Positions 24,363 through 35,565 of a stretch of DNA of 64,000 bases are shown here, piece by piece (positions within the stretch are counted from its first letter, which is position 1; every line of letters begins with the position of its first letter). The position numbers were made by a program, and so were the translations under genes. Origin of the DNA: Spinellus fusiger (Eukaryota > Mucoromycota > Mucoromycetes > Mucorales > Phycomycetaceae). Where the stretch lies: the NCBI GenBank assembly GCA_025094145.1, contig JALLLS010000015.1:1-64000 (forward strand), written 5' to 3'. The notes below the pieces were generated by a model. The model was not told where the DNA came from, did not search any database, and was given only the letters and a program-made list of their open reading frames with translations.

Positions 24363-26158
24363 ATGCCCTCCTACAATTTAGAAACAAGTCCCATCATCAT
24401 TGACACTGATCCAGTAATAATAATAAAAACAATATGAATAAAAAGATAAAATGCTTATACTGCTAATTAGGGTGTGGATGATGCTCTTGCTCTTGCTCTT
24501 GCTTTTTTATCTCCTGAACTTGATGTTCGTGCAATTACTCTTACACATGGAAATGCCGATATGCAATGTGTCAAGCGAAATGCTGTCACTATCTTGGATG
24601 CTATTGCTGCTCACCGTAAAGCCATCAATCTACCCAAGGCCATTCCTATACTTGCTATTGGTAAATCAAAGAAAGAACGATCTATTTCTCTATTTTAAAA
24701 AGAATAAGAAAAAAAAACAGCTCTGTTTTCATATTTTAATATTTAGAGTGGCTATCTAACTTTTTATTTATTTATTTAAAATTGAGATATTAGGCTGTGA
24801 CGCTCCTATTGATGGCCAAACTCCAGTAACGGCTACTTATTTCCATGGTAAAGATGGACTTGCAGGCATTCATGATGGTGTAAGGATTGATTTTACTTTA
24901 TTTTATTTTATTTTACTTTATTTTACTTTATTTTATTTTACTTTATTTTATTTTACTTTATTTTATTTTACTTTATTTTATTTTACTTTATTTTACTTAT
25001 ATGATTCTTTACTAGCAAGTGTACCAAACCCCATTGAACTGGGAAGAGCAATTGTTGCACACAACAGAAAAGAGAAAAGATGTACTTCCTATCAATACAC
25101 CTACTTTCTATACCACCCACCGTGATGCGGCAGATGAAATTCTTTTTCAATTAAAGAATTCAGATCCCTTGACACTGACTCTCTGTGCCATTGGTCCATT
25201 GACCAACTTCGCTGTAGCCTATCGACGGGATCCAGTGACTTTTAGCAGAGCAAGACGGATTATTTCTATGGGAGGGTAAGGAGGGTGTAGAGATATTTAT
25301 TTATTCAGAGAGAGAGGGAGTGTTTAGGTGTAGAGGATAGGAAAGGCCCACCCAATGAACATGGTTTTGACATGTAGAATGTACTCTTGTGTTTATTAGG
25401 GCGATTGATGCACCAGGAAATGAGTCCCCTCACGCCGAGTTTAATTACAGAAGTGATCCCAAGGCAGCAGATGTTGTGATGGAAAGTAGCAAAGGCTTCG
25501 AACACAGTCCATCAGGATATGCCTCTCGTCTTAAGCTGATTGATCAAGGCAAGGTAGCACCAATACATATTGTTGTGGTCCCGTTGGATGGTAATTCTAT
25601 CGATAGAGGAAACAAGTGATTTTCTGGTGGGTGGTTCTCATCTCTTTCATTTTCACTCTATTAGCTGGTGATGTTGGATTTATTACACACGAACAGTATG
25701 AGAAATACATTCTTGCCTTGGGTACTTCTACACCCATGGCAGCCTTCTGTAATGGATTTGTAGGTGTGACCTTTAAAAAGTGTAAAGATCTCTTCAATTT
25801 AGATGATTTTGTTATGTAAGTGGTTCAAGAGATATAAGTTTGCAACAAAATACACTGACATGCCTCAATGGGGATTAGCTATGATGCCTATACTATACTG
25901 GCTGCTATTGATCTTGCATCTGACAAAGGAGATCGAGAAGGAGCTGCTAGCTATGATGCTCATTGGGAATACAAGTACATTGACTTGCGAGTAGAAACAC
26001 AAGGTGTCTATACTACTGGTATGTGCTGCTATGACCGCCGTAGTGCCTCTGCCTCTCGCTGGCTTGGAGCGCGTAACAATGTCCAGGCGATGATGGGAGG
26101 CAATGGTCATCGATTTGCACGTATCTTTTTAAACCGTATCTTCAATGCTGGTCTCTAA
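24363..26158 (+). CDS. Inosine-uridine preferring nucleoside hydrolase family protein
   Basis: Hydrolyses the N-glycosidic bond of ribonucleosides in purine/pyrimidine salvage. Exons are 24363-24413, 24471-24660, 24794-24879, 25016-25275, 25400-25590, 25665-25815 and 25879-26158 (402 aa, phases consistent). The N-terminal calcium/ribose site IIIDTDPGVDDALAL is split by the first intron after DTDP. Also seen are LTHGN, the block LTLTLCAIGPLTNFAVA, the NxEFN-like SPHAEFNYRSDP and the C-terminal active-site helix FVIYDAYTILAAIDL. In many CU-type hydrolases the last motif starts with His-Asp; here it is Tyr-Asp, so base preference is uncertain. Intron 3 is filled with TTTTA/CTTTA tandem repeats. 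The 3' end converges on the MTC1-type gene 145 bp away. Confidence 0.88.
24896..24998. repeat. TTTTA/CTTTA tandem repeat inside an intron
   Basis: About 100 bp of alternating ATTTT and ACTTT units fill most of intron 3 of the nucleoside hydrolase gene, forming a long pyrimidine/T-rich stretch before the acceptor. Confidence 0.95.
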
Positions 26159-26169
26159 TACCAACCAAT

Positions 26170-26241
26170 GTACTATTTTATCTATTTTATCTATTTTATC
26201 TATCTATTTTATCTATCTATTATATATATATATATATACTC
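26170..26241. repeat. TATC/TATT and TA microsatellite between convergent genes
   Basis: Tandem TCTATTTTA and TATC units followed by a (TA)n run occupy the 145-bp intergenic space between the nucleoside hydrolase stop (26158) and the MTC1-type stop (26304). It probably holds both polyadenylation regions. Confidence 0.9.
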
Positions 26242-26303
26242 TCTATAAAACATATCTGTTTATTATTATTAAGTAGTTGAGAAAAGAAAAAGAAAAAAAT
26301 AGA

Positions 26304-27601
26304 TTAGACAGTCTTTTCTTCCCCTTCCTGAGTGGAGGCCACTGCCTGGAAACGAGTCTTTCCGCCTGTCATACGTGTCCATACATAGTCCTGGGCCACA
26401 GTAGTAACAGCACCACGTAGAACACCTGTCATCTTGTCCTCTACCCATTCATTCTCTTCATACACAATCTCTAACCACGACAAGGGTATTGACTGAGAAT
26501 AGGTCTTGAATTGAAGATGGTGGGTAGGATCCACAAGAAGAATAGCAAACATCAGTTGGTGTGTTTCTGTATCCTCTTCATCCAACACAGGCACTGAATG
26601 CTTTATAGGCTGAATGGACATAAAGACAGGACAGCTAATGACTGCAGTGGGTTTGTCTGTGGGTTCTGCTGGTGTGTAGTGGGATTGTATAAGCTGATCA
26701 ATACTAGCCTAAACCTCATCTTTAGTTCATGCTCATATATATGTGTGTGTATGTGTGTGTGTGTGTGTTGTTGTTGTTGTTGTTTTCTTACCTTTGCCAT
26801 CTTGGTGCCTTCTACTGCACCCTCACATATCTTCAATCGATGGACCATACTGCTATTGGACACTGTCTCCCTTTCTGCTTGTTCACGATGGACAACCACC
26901 TGGCCTGTTTCTGTATGCTCCATGACTCTTGAGAAGGCACGATGCACCAAGGACTCCACACCATCAATGTCAGATGCAGTGGGAGACAGCCATATCTCCA
27001 CCAACTCATGTTCAGAGATGGGAGGTGCAATGGTTTCCATCAATGTATTCATGGACTGGACAGTCAGTGTACGTAGCCCACTACCCAGTTTCTCAATGTT
27101 CTCCTTGTTGACCAGACCTTGGATCTTCTTTACACGGTCTTCTAGTAATTTGGCAGAATCCGTGGCCACAGTAAGGTTGATTTGCTCGGTGGTTGTCTTT
27201 ACAGCTGCACTTGCTTGTGTCCACAGTGAGTTTCCCCAAGACACCCAACCATCAGCAGCAGAGGGAGCAGCAGCAGAGGGAGCAGCAGCAGTGGTCTGGG
27301 GTTCAGTCTCGCGGTAGATGTTACCAGAAGATGTCAATGTGTCCTTTGTCTTTTCAGACGTGGGTTTGTAGGTGTCTTGTTCTGTAGATGACACGGGTGG
27401 GTACTGAGCAATCTCATCCAAGAAAGACATGATGTCCTTTGAGTCTGTGGTGTCTGTTGTCCCATGGGCTTCTGTAGTGGTCTCTGGTAAGTCAAGAGAC
27501 TCTAGGAACTTCTCTGCTTCTGACAGACTGTTACTGCCTGCCTTGGGGGCGGGTGGAGTTGGAGTTGCCATAACGTGAGAGAAAGAGAGTAGTGGGGCCA
27601 T
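26304..27601 (-). CDS. MTC1: MTC1-type protein (maintenance of telomere capping 1 family)
   Basis: Fungal family of cytosolic proteins of poorly known biochemistry (DUF5427 type). Two exons, 27601-26792 and 26708-26304, give 404 aa; an in-frame ATG at 27571 is an alternative start (MATPTPPAP). Seen: an N-terminal helix AEKFLESLDLP, a short FLDEIAQYP motif, a Ser/Ala/Thr-rich disordered stretch, an amphipathic Lys/Glu helix (KLLEDRVKKIQGLVNKEN), then the conserved block IAPPISEHELVEIWLSPT and, at the C-terminus, TTVAQDYVWTRMTG. The order and spacing match the fungal family. The 83-nt intron carries (CA)n and (CAA)n microsatellites. The gene lies 234 bp downstream of GCP4 on the same strand. 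Confidence 0.75.
26735..26785. repeat. (GT)n and (GTT)n microsatellite in the MTC1-type intron
   Basis: On the transcribed strand this reads (CAA)n(CA)n directly after the 5' splice site. It makes up more than half of the intron. Confidence 0.95.
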
Positions 27602-27710
27602 CTTTGTCGCTGGATTGTATCACGTGAATTGGAGGGAGAGAATGCTCTATAAAAAAATAAGTGTGGAGAAATGCCAAGTCATTTTTTCCCCTTGCCCATT
27701 CGTATGTATT

Positions 27711-27786
27711 AAAAAGTATAAAATATAAAGTATAAAGTATAAAGTATAAAATAAAAAAGTATAAAAAATAAAAAAGTATAAAAATA
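27711..27786. repeat. TATAAAG tandem repeats upstream of the MTC1-type gene
   Basis: About ten imperfect 7-bp AAAGTAT/TATAAAG units lie between the GCP4 stop and the MTC1-type ATG. Confidence 0.9.
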
Positions 27787-27835
27787 AGAGAAGAGGTGTC
27801 TGACGGTACTTTTTTTTTTCTGCTCTCTATCCATG

Positions 27836-30223
27836 TTATGCATAAGAATGGGTAGGCAGTGGATGCATTGGAGAGTAATCTTCACAGTCCAACTGCATTA
27901 ACAGCAAATCCAAATGTCCACTTGCCTTTGTGTCTTGTGCTTGATGGGAGACAAGACCAAAGAACCGTCTGGTCAAATGAAAAAAGTTCTAAATATTAGT
28001 GCATGCACCGGATTTCATTTCTTCTTACTTGTTCAATCGAGTCAATCTTCTCCATCCACTCATAACGAGGCCTTGACCATTCAGGCTTTGACCATACATT
28101 GGTGGCTTCTATTTTCTCTGTTCTTCTCTTCTTGGTACGCTTCCACAGTCCTTCTTCCAGGATCTCCTCAACCAACTCACAAAAGTCCAAACATAGTCGC
28201 AGGATTTCATGCATTGTTTTGGCACAACTCCCAGACAACAACAGACATCCACGCATAATATCCTCCAGGTATTCTGTATGGGCCATTTGGATCTCCTCAA
28301 AGTCCAGTGCTGGATGGCTGGTGGGGTCTCTTGCATCTTTAGGCAGAAACGAAGGAGCAATGGTTGTCATTAGCCGTTGGTAGCGTGCATTAATGACATT
28401 GGTCTAGTTATTCCTAGGGTTAACACGGTTTTCTTATATGATCTGTCTGTCTATTGATCTGTCTGTCTATTGATCTGTCTGTCTATTGCTATGTCTACCT
28501 GAACATGATTCCACAGAATATCCACCCAGAATAACATGGAGAATCTCAATCGCCATACTATCCTCTCCTTATACTCTCCTTCATCCTCTGTCGCTGTACT
28601 GGATAACAGAGACAGTTGGTTTTGTTGCTTTTTCTTGGGACTCCTTGTAATCCATAGTCCACTCAATGATATCTGTACATTCTTCAATCCAATAAGAAAA
28701 GACCAGAGTTCATTGTACCGTACAAGATCAGAAGCACTCATAAACAGATCAATAGGCCACTCCAGCTTATATGTCAATAAACAACGACCATTGACAAGCA
28801 GGAGATCTGTGAAATAGAAGGAGACAGCCCGCACATCATCAGCATCAATCCATTCCAGTCGATATCCTTTGAGTCCATCCTCTGCCTCTGTGCCTACACC
28901 TGCCTTGGCCAGCAAGGCATTCAGTTCCTGGTGTCTAAATACTAAGGCAGATTTACTCAGTGGCACTCTCTCTTCTATCGATGTCTCTTCTCGTGTATGT
29001 TTAGTGGGGAGAGAATGAGATGGTGCAAGAGAAGAACGCAATGACAATGACCGTCGACGCCATACTGTGCACTCATCAATCAGATTCAGCGAAAGATCGC
29101 CATAGCCAAGAAAGAAGATGTGTCGAAAAGAGTCTAGGTAGCACTGGAGTCCATCTTTGCCCACAAGGACTTGAGAAAACAGCCATTCTGCAGTGGAGCG
29201 TCGTATTTGCTGCACTACCTTTTGCAGTGTCATTGAGAAGTGAATCCAAGGAGAGGCTCTTGGCTGTTCATGTTGTTCATGTTGTTCATGTTGTTGTTGT
29301 ACACTTGAATGAAGTGATAAGAGTAGCTGTAGATGACGTCTTTTCATTTCTTCAGGGACAAGTATCGTGGGTCTTTGGTGCTGGTAGTGACTGTGCTGGC
29401 GTGAGGTGGAAGGATCTGAAGCAGAATTCACAGTGGCAATGGCTTTTCCTATAAACAGAATGGACTCTGCAAGGGACAGAGAGAGATGGGCAGGGATTCT
29501 CTCCTTGGCAAGGCTATAGTGACGCTGCCAACCCGCTGTCTGTGAGTGAGGCGTGTCCAGAGAGGCTGTGTGGGGTGTACGGACAATAAAGAACTCTTCA
29601 TCAGGGTCAGTCCATTCTCCATACACCATCCAACACGCCAGCTGTCTGTATAGCACGTCATGAAGACGCACGATCATTTTCTCCATGGCGTCTCTCAACT
29701 CGCTCATGCCTGTATGGGCCTGGTCCATAAGCAGGTCCAGCAGACAGCAGCCATGGTACCGTGCTGGCTCCTGTTGCAGAAGAAGAACAAACCGCCACAG
29801 GGCTGGTAGAAGGAGCTCCCACCGACTGAGACTGGATGTCAACAGAGCAATGGGCACAACATTAGCACCTGCCTCGTCGTGTTTATTCAGTATTCTCTTT
29901 TCCATAGCAAGAATATCTTTTCGGTAGTCATTGAGAATGGACTCTAGGGTGCTGACGACTGCCTGTACATAGGCTCCATGAGGGAGGGTGGGTGAGGGCC
30001 GTCCTAGATCTTTGACGGTGGTAATGAATTGTTGGAGCTGACCAAACACAAAGCCAAGCTGTCCTAGTCTATTGAGAGAAGCCCTTTCTGTGGAGTGCAA
30101 AAGGGGGAAATCGGGTGGAATAGCATAGGTGGTGGGTGTGTGGGGTGGGGTAGGAAGAAATACACCACCAGAATAGCCAGATAAGACAAACAGGAGTTCG
30201 TGAAGCATTTGAAGAAAGGACAC
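27836..30223 (-). CDS. Gamma-tubulin complex component 4 (GCP4/TUBGCP4 family)
   Basis: Subunit of the gamma-tubulin ring complex that nucleates microtubules at the spindle pole body. Exons 30223-28499, 28403-28029 and 27988-27836 give 750 aa (the animal protein is about 670). The N-terminus MLHELLFVLSGYSGGVF is the classic GCP start, so Met6 at 30208 is an alternative start. GRIP1-like helices follow (LNRLGQLGF, YRQLACWMVYGEWTDPDEEFF), then GRIP2 blocks (TDLLLVNGRCLLTYKLEWPI before a WRLRFSMLFWVDILWNHVQ helix, and DFEEIQMAHTEYLEDIMRGC in exon 2). A poly-HEQ stretch is encoded near 29270-29300. The ending DLLLMQLDCEDY corresponds to the LLLRLDYNKYY-type GCP4 terminus. Presence of GCP4 implies the large multi-GCP gamma-TuRC rather than the reduced budding-yeast small complex. 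Confidence 0.9.
28438..28490. repeat. 16-bp tandem repeat (GATCTGTCTGTCTATT)x3 in GCP4 intron 1
   Basis: Three near-perfect copies lie immediately downstream (in transcription terms) of the exon 1 donor at 28498, within the 95-nt intron. Confidence 0.9.
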
Positions 30224-30439
30224 TTATTTCTTCCTTAGGCGGGCCTTTGGGTTAAATACGGCACTACATTTGTCCGTTGGGATTGTATATATATTTATAT
30301 ATATTTAATATAAAAAAAGAAAGAAAAAGAAAAAGAAAAAAAAGGGGAAAGAGTAATATTGTTGTTGTTGTTGTTTTTTGTTTTTTTTTTCTTCTTCTTC
30401 TCTTGTGTATGAAGGTTGTTCCTTTTGTTTTGTTTTTGT

Positions 30440-32174
30440 TTAGAGGTCAAGAAGCAGACGTCTGGGATCTTCAATGATTTCCTTGATTTTGACGAGGAAA
30501 GTGACGGCTTCACGGCCATCAATAATTCTGTGGTCGTATGTCAAGGCAATGTACATCATTGGGCGGATTTCAATCTTGCCATCCACAGCAATGGGTCTTT
30601 CCTTGATGGCATGCATACCCAAGATGGCAGACTGAGGCAAGTTGATAATAGGTGTACCCATCAGTGAGCCAAAGACACCGCCATTGGAGATGGTAAAGGT
30701 GCCGCCTGCCATGTCCTCAATGGTGATTTTGTTATCGCGTGCCTAGTAGAAATGTCAGCACAAGAAGCCTGCTCCTGGACTGGTCTTTACCTTTGTACTC
30801 AGGGCAGCAATGGTCTTTTCTACATCCACAAAGGACATTTCCTCAGCATTGCGCAGAACGGGCGTCACAAGTCCCTTGGGAGTAGACACAGCCACACTCA
30901 CATCCACATAGTCATGGTAAACAATGTCAGTGCCATCAATTCTTGCATTCACGCTAGGAACAGCAGCCAGAGCCACAGCAGAGGCCTTGACAAAGGCAGA
31001 CATGAATCCAAGCTTAACACCGTGCTTCTTCAAGACAGCATCCTTGTATTCACTACGGAGACCCATCAGATTTGTCATGTCCACTTCATTAAAGGTAGTC
31101 AAAGAGGCTGCTGTGTCCTGACTCTCCTTAAGACGCTCAGAAATTCTCAGACGCATACGGTTCATCTTGACGCGAGATTCACTGCGACTACCGTAGGCCT
31201 TTTCTGTAGCAGCAGGTTGTTCTTTGGAGGCAGCAGGTGTGAGTGTGGGTGTGGGTGCAGCAGGTGTAGGTTTGGCCTCAGTCTTCTTGGGCTCTTCCTT
31301 TTTGACTTCTTCCTTTTTGACTTCTTCCTTCTTGGGTTGAGCAGCACCTACCAATACCCCATAGCAATCCCCATAGCAACATCAGCATCAACCCATAGTC
31401 CCATAGTCCCATAGTCCCATAGTCCTTGGTCCTTGGTCCTTAGAACACTTAGCTTACCTCCAGCAGGAGCATCACCCAACTCTAGTTTGAAAAAGTCAGC
31501 ACCTACAGAGACATTGTCTTCTTCTTGTGCGTACACCTCAAGAATGGTGCCTGAAGCAGGGGAATTGACAGTAACATCCACCTTGTCGGTCTCAATCGTG
31601 GCTACTTCCTCATCTTGATGGACAAAATCACCCACCTCTATTTTTTCCACCACCACCACCACCACCACCATCAATGCATAGGATTACCACTTGTTTTTTG
31701 CTTTTCTTTCTTTTCATTGTCAATTCAACTTACTCTTGACCCACTGCTTTAGAGTACCCTCGGAAATGGACTCAGCCATTTGAGGGACCTTGATGACCTT
31801 ATCAGCTACAGAACAAGACAGAAGAAATGGAGTGAGACAGTGCTCTACTGAAGTGGAGTGGAATGGAGTACACTCTGCCTACCATAGGTTCTGATTTGGT
31901 AGCGAGCAAAAGAGCCTTGATGATCACTGGCTTGTCTAGAAGGAATAAGAGGTGTTGTTCTCTCCACTCTTTCTCTCTCTCTCTCTCTTCTCTCTTTCAA
32001 TGTCTACCTGTAGTGCTTTAGACCACTTGTCAATAAAGCACTGGGAGTTTGGACGTGTAACGTGCGTGTCTGTACAAGGGAACGGAGACCAGTGGAGAGA
32101 ACGGTCTTTGTAGAGAGACTGTTAGAACTACGGCACAGAGTCGAGGTAAGTGATACTAGGCGAGAGGACTGCAT
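30440..32174 (-). CDS. KGD2: Dihydrolipoyllysine succinyltransferase, E2 of 2-oxoglutarate dehydrogenase, mitochondrial
   Basis: Transfers the succinyl group to CoA in the citric-acid-cycle 2-oxoglutarate dehydrogenase complex. Exons are 32174-32008, 31935-31883, 31805-31734, 31637-31458, 31347-30791 and 30742-30440 (443 aa, consistent phases). It begins with an Arg/Ser-rich presequence ([20 protein letters not shown]). The lipoyl domain starts at [19 protein letters not shown] and carries the lipoylation Lys in IETDKVDV. A Lys/Glu/Pro/Ala linker follows with no peripheral subunit-binding domain, as in fungal Kgd2, then the catalytic domain with the His-Asp active site in [15 protein letters not shown]. 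(CCA)n and CCCATAGT repeats sit in introns 3 and 4. It is the first of three minus-strand genes in a row, 216 bp upstream of GCP4. Confidence 0.95.
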
Positions 32175-33650
32175 TATTCTTGGTAGTCACAGGTAGGGCG
32201 GTGGTGGTTGAGAAAGAAGAGAAATAAGAACGAGAAAAATAAAATAAAAAATATTAATAATAAAAAATAATAAAAATAAAAATAAAGGCGCAATGTGAAT
32301 GGGGGTTTAGGATTTAACTGAAAATAACAATCACTCACTACCAACCCTGTCTGACGGAGATCCAATAAAGTAGTGAACCTGGATAAACACGGAGAGGATA
32401 GATTCCGCTCGTATCTGGGATAGAAACCAAAGGGGAAATTCATTAGTTCTTGGTGGATCATTGACTCATGACAGCAGTAGTGGTGGTAGTGTTAAGTATT
32501 AGGTATTAGGTATTAGGTATTATTAGTATTAGGTATTATTAGTATTAGGTATTATTAGTATTAGGTATTATTAGTATTAGGTATTATTAGTATTAGGTAT
32601 TATTAGGTATTTAGTATTAGGTATTAGGTATTAGGTATTAGGTATTAGGTATTAGGTATTAGGTATTAGGTATTAGGTATTAGTAGTAACATCAGTAGGT
32701 TGTAGATCGACTGGCTGTCACTTGTAATAATCTCTTTTTTTTAGACCCACTTATACCTACATAAAGAACATTGCAGTTTGAAATTGACTGCTATAGGGTT
32801 GATAGTTGTACTTTTACTAATGTTTAAAGGTGATTGTCATTGATACTGACATGAATGATTTTTTATTCTAATTGTTCATTATTATTCAGCTCTTTAATGC
32901 TATAATTACTGACCCCAGGCTCATCTTCTGAGTATTAAAGAGTAGGCATAGCAACAGCAACGACAAAAAGGTGGAGAAGTCGGGGAGAGAGAGAACGAAC
33001 GGAAGAACCCGTTTCGTGGAAAAGAGAATTAGGAATACAATGGAGATTGTTATGTCTTTTTTTCTACTTTGTTCATCCAATTTTAACTCCATTGTGTAGC
33101 CTATGGGGAACTCTACACACACACACAAAGATTTCTAGGATATATAAGGAAATATACTGAGAATGAAATCATAAGAATATTATGATTGGCTAATGTGTTT
33201 AAAAAGGCCTTTTCGATGTCTAAATGAACAATTTCAAACTCTACTTGCCTATTTTAGCAGTGACGATTGACTTTGCAATTTAAAAGTATAGAATTGGCTG
33301 TAAAGAGAAGAAATAGAACAAGAATCACCCCAAAATGACAACTCAGTCACTGCATTTATTGTTTAACATAATGTGTTAACTATAAGCCCACAGTATTTGT
33401 AGCATAACACTGCTTAAGAAAGATGTATTATAGAACACACTGAATTAACTCTAGTTGTCATTGTCCATAAAATAGAACCAAATACGACTTGATACTTAAG
33501 CACTTGTTGAGATGGGCATAAATAAGCAAGGTAATGTACTATTATTAACAAAGAGAAACAATAGAAGGAGGTGATAGACACTACCAAGAACTATTCTAGT
33601 GATAAAAAGGTAAGCAGTGTCTTCATCTGGGCTTGGGTTCAATGTAATCT
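32175..33650. other. Spacer upstream of KGD2 with satellite, no gene
   Basis: Contains an AAAATAAAAAT tract (32235-32285), the TATTAGG satellite and AT-rich sequence. An 80-codon minus-strand frame at 32886-33128 has no recognisable motif. The KGD2 promoter must lie in the first few hundred bases. Confidence 0.55.
32494..32684. repeat. TATTAGG satellite with higher-order structure
   Basis: The array starts with about three TATTAGG heptamers, changes to about six copies of a 16-bp unit (TATTATTAGTATTAGG) and returns to about eleven heptamers. The unit resembles, but is not, the TTAGGG telomere repeat. It lies about 0.3 kb upstream of the KGD2 start codon. Confidence 0.95.
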
Positions 33651-34480
33651 ACAAGACATTGTACTGACTTTTCTTCTAATAGATGATATTGGCTCATTAT
33701 TCCCAAGACAAGTATTAAGTACAAGGTAAGCATACTATCTCTCTTATTGAATTATTACTAATACACTCTTCTGTTATTAGATAAGTAAAGACTCTTTCTC
33801 AAGTCAGTCCAAGGTGGTCTATTCTTCCTTCTATACTGTCTAAGGTGTCTAGGGTGTCTAGGGTATACTCCTGAGCATAGCTATCTATCTCCCAAGGATA
33901 AAGCACAAGGCTTTTAGGGTGTATATTCTGTTGCTATGAAGGAATACACCTAGAACGGCAGTGGCTATAGTAATAGTATGTTATTGGCTACAGTATTATT
34001 AGCTATATTATTAGCTATATTATTATTAGCTATATTATTATAATAAATAATTTTATTCATAATGTCGTCTTTGATCTTAGGTATCAAAGGAAATCCGGAC
34101 AGTCAAACGTGTAGTAGAACTCTGGTTTTTATTCATTCAATTCAACACTTCTTTTATACTATATTTTATATGCTAATACTTCCAACTATGATATTATTGA
34201 AATGTAATGGAATGTGTCCCTTCATTTCTTTCTTCTTTTAGCTGGCTTTTCCACTAGAGATGCCGCTATCCATAAAAGGAAAGTAATATCACGACAATAA
34301 ACAATATTTTTATGGATAATATAATTTGATATTGAGGTATTCCATAAAAGGTAAGAAAATTTTGGATACTCGCAAACCTTTGATTTCAATTACAGTTCCA
34401 TAAAAGGCAAGAAATTTTCGGTTTCAAAAGGCGAAGATATCATCGCTTAAAGGCCAGAAAAATCTCCTGGTGTGTAGTTA
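33650..34480 (+). repeat. Dispersed repeat R1, copy b
   Basis: Inverted counterpart of 3785-4350, about 29 kb away. It carries an intron-like unit at 33726-33780 (AAG then GTAAG donor, TTACTAATAC branch-like sequence, TTATTAG acceptor) matching 4235-4290 in the other copy. It ends in ATCGCTTAAAGGCCAGAAAA next to a Tc1-type transposase relic. Simple duplications (GGTGTCTAGGGTGTCTAGGG, TATTATTAGCTATAT) distinguish the copies. Confidence 0.75.
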
Positions 34481-35565
34481 GTATTTTGTATGGCCTCCTT
34501 TGGCATCAATGACTGTACAGTATCTGTCCGTTATACTCTAGATTTACTGTTGTGCAAGTTCAACACCAACCCTCTCCCACTCTTCTGCAAGTAGAGCCTT
34601 CAAAATTTCAACATTGGCAATAGATGCTCTTCTTTCCTCAATTCTTCTTTCCAAGGCCCACCAGATATGTTCAATTGGATTCAAGTCAGGGATTTGTGTG
34701 AGCTATTAATCAAAGTCCCTAATTTGATGCGTCTCTTTCCACCATCTGGCATAAACCCCAGTATGACAGCTGGCATCAACTTCTTGTAACAGGAATTCTC
34801 TGTTCTTTTTCTGATACAAATCTATGTACTAAGGATAGAGCTCACTAGCCAAAATATATCAATATTTGTCTTGGTTTACAGTGCCATCAACAAAGACTTA
34901 TGGGCTAAATCCGCTCGCCCAGAAACAGCTCCAAAGCATGACCTCACCACCACTAAACTTCGTTTTTAAAAACAATAGAATTAGGATCATACCTTTCTCC
35001 AACTTTTATGATGACACACGCACCACCATTGTTCCCTTTCACGGTGTACCTCGACTCATCAGACTAAATAACACCTCTCCACTGGTCGTTCGTCCAATGG
35101 ACATACTCCTTAGCCCAAAGAAGCCGTTTATCCTTTTTCAGTTAATGCTGCCTTGTGAGCTGGAGAAAAAGATCCAAACCCTAACTACTTGCAGTAGCTG
35201 GTAATGGTGCTTCTACATACATCAACCTGAATCTTTAATATTTCCAATTTCAGCTGATTATATGAGGCAAATGGGTCCTTTCTAATGACCTTTTTCAGGA
35301 TGTCTGAGGTCCCTCTTATTCACATTTTTATGTTTTCCATGACTATTTAAACGTAATGGTGACCCATATTCTTTGATGTCTCTGATAATATTTTGAACTG
35401 TGGGCTTTTTCATCACAACCACGTTTGCAGTGACAGTCAATATTAATCCAGCCTTCAACTGGTAATAAATGCCCTATCACCTTCTATCTTTTGCCTTTTC
35501 CTATTCTCCACGAGTGTGAGTTTTTGAATATCTATCTGATATGTTATGTTGGTTTAACACTATTC
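34480..35565 (-). pseudogene. Decayed Tc1-type transposase
   Basis: On the minus strand near 34700 the sequence encodes IPDLNPIEHIWWALERR followed by EERRASIANVEILKALLAEEW, the third-acidic-residue motif and helix of Tc1 transposases; the VIDAKGGHTKY-like ending occurs near 34500. Upstream parts (35.0-35.5 kb) hold further DDE-like fragments in several frames with stops. Clear terminal repeats were not found, so element boundaries are uncertain. Confidence 0.8.

Noticed and set aside
24896..24998. CRISPR-like or satellite array
   Set aside because: Units are 5-bp TTTTA/CTTTA inside an intron, with no spacer structure; eukaryotic context.
32494..32684. Telomere or interstitial telomeric repeat
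   Set aside because: The unit is TATTAGG with a 16-bp variant, not TTAGGG, and genes lie on both sides.
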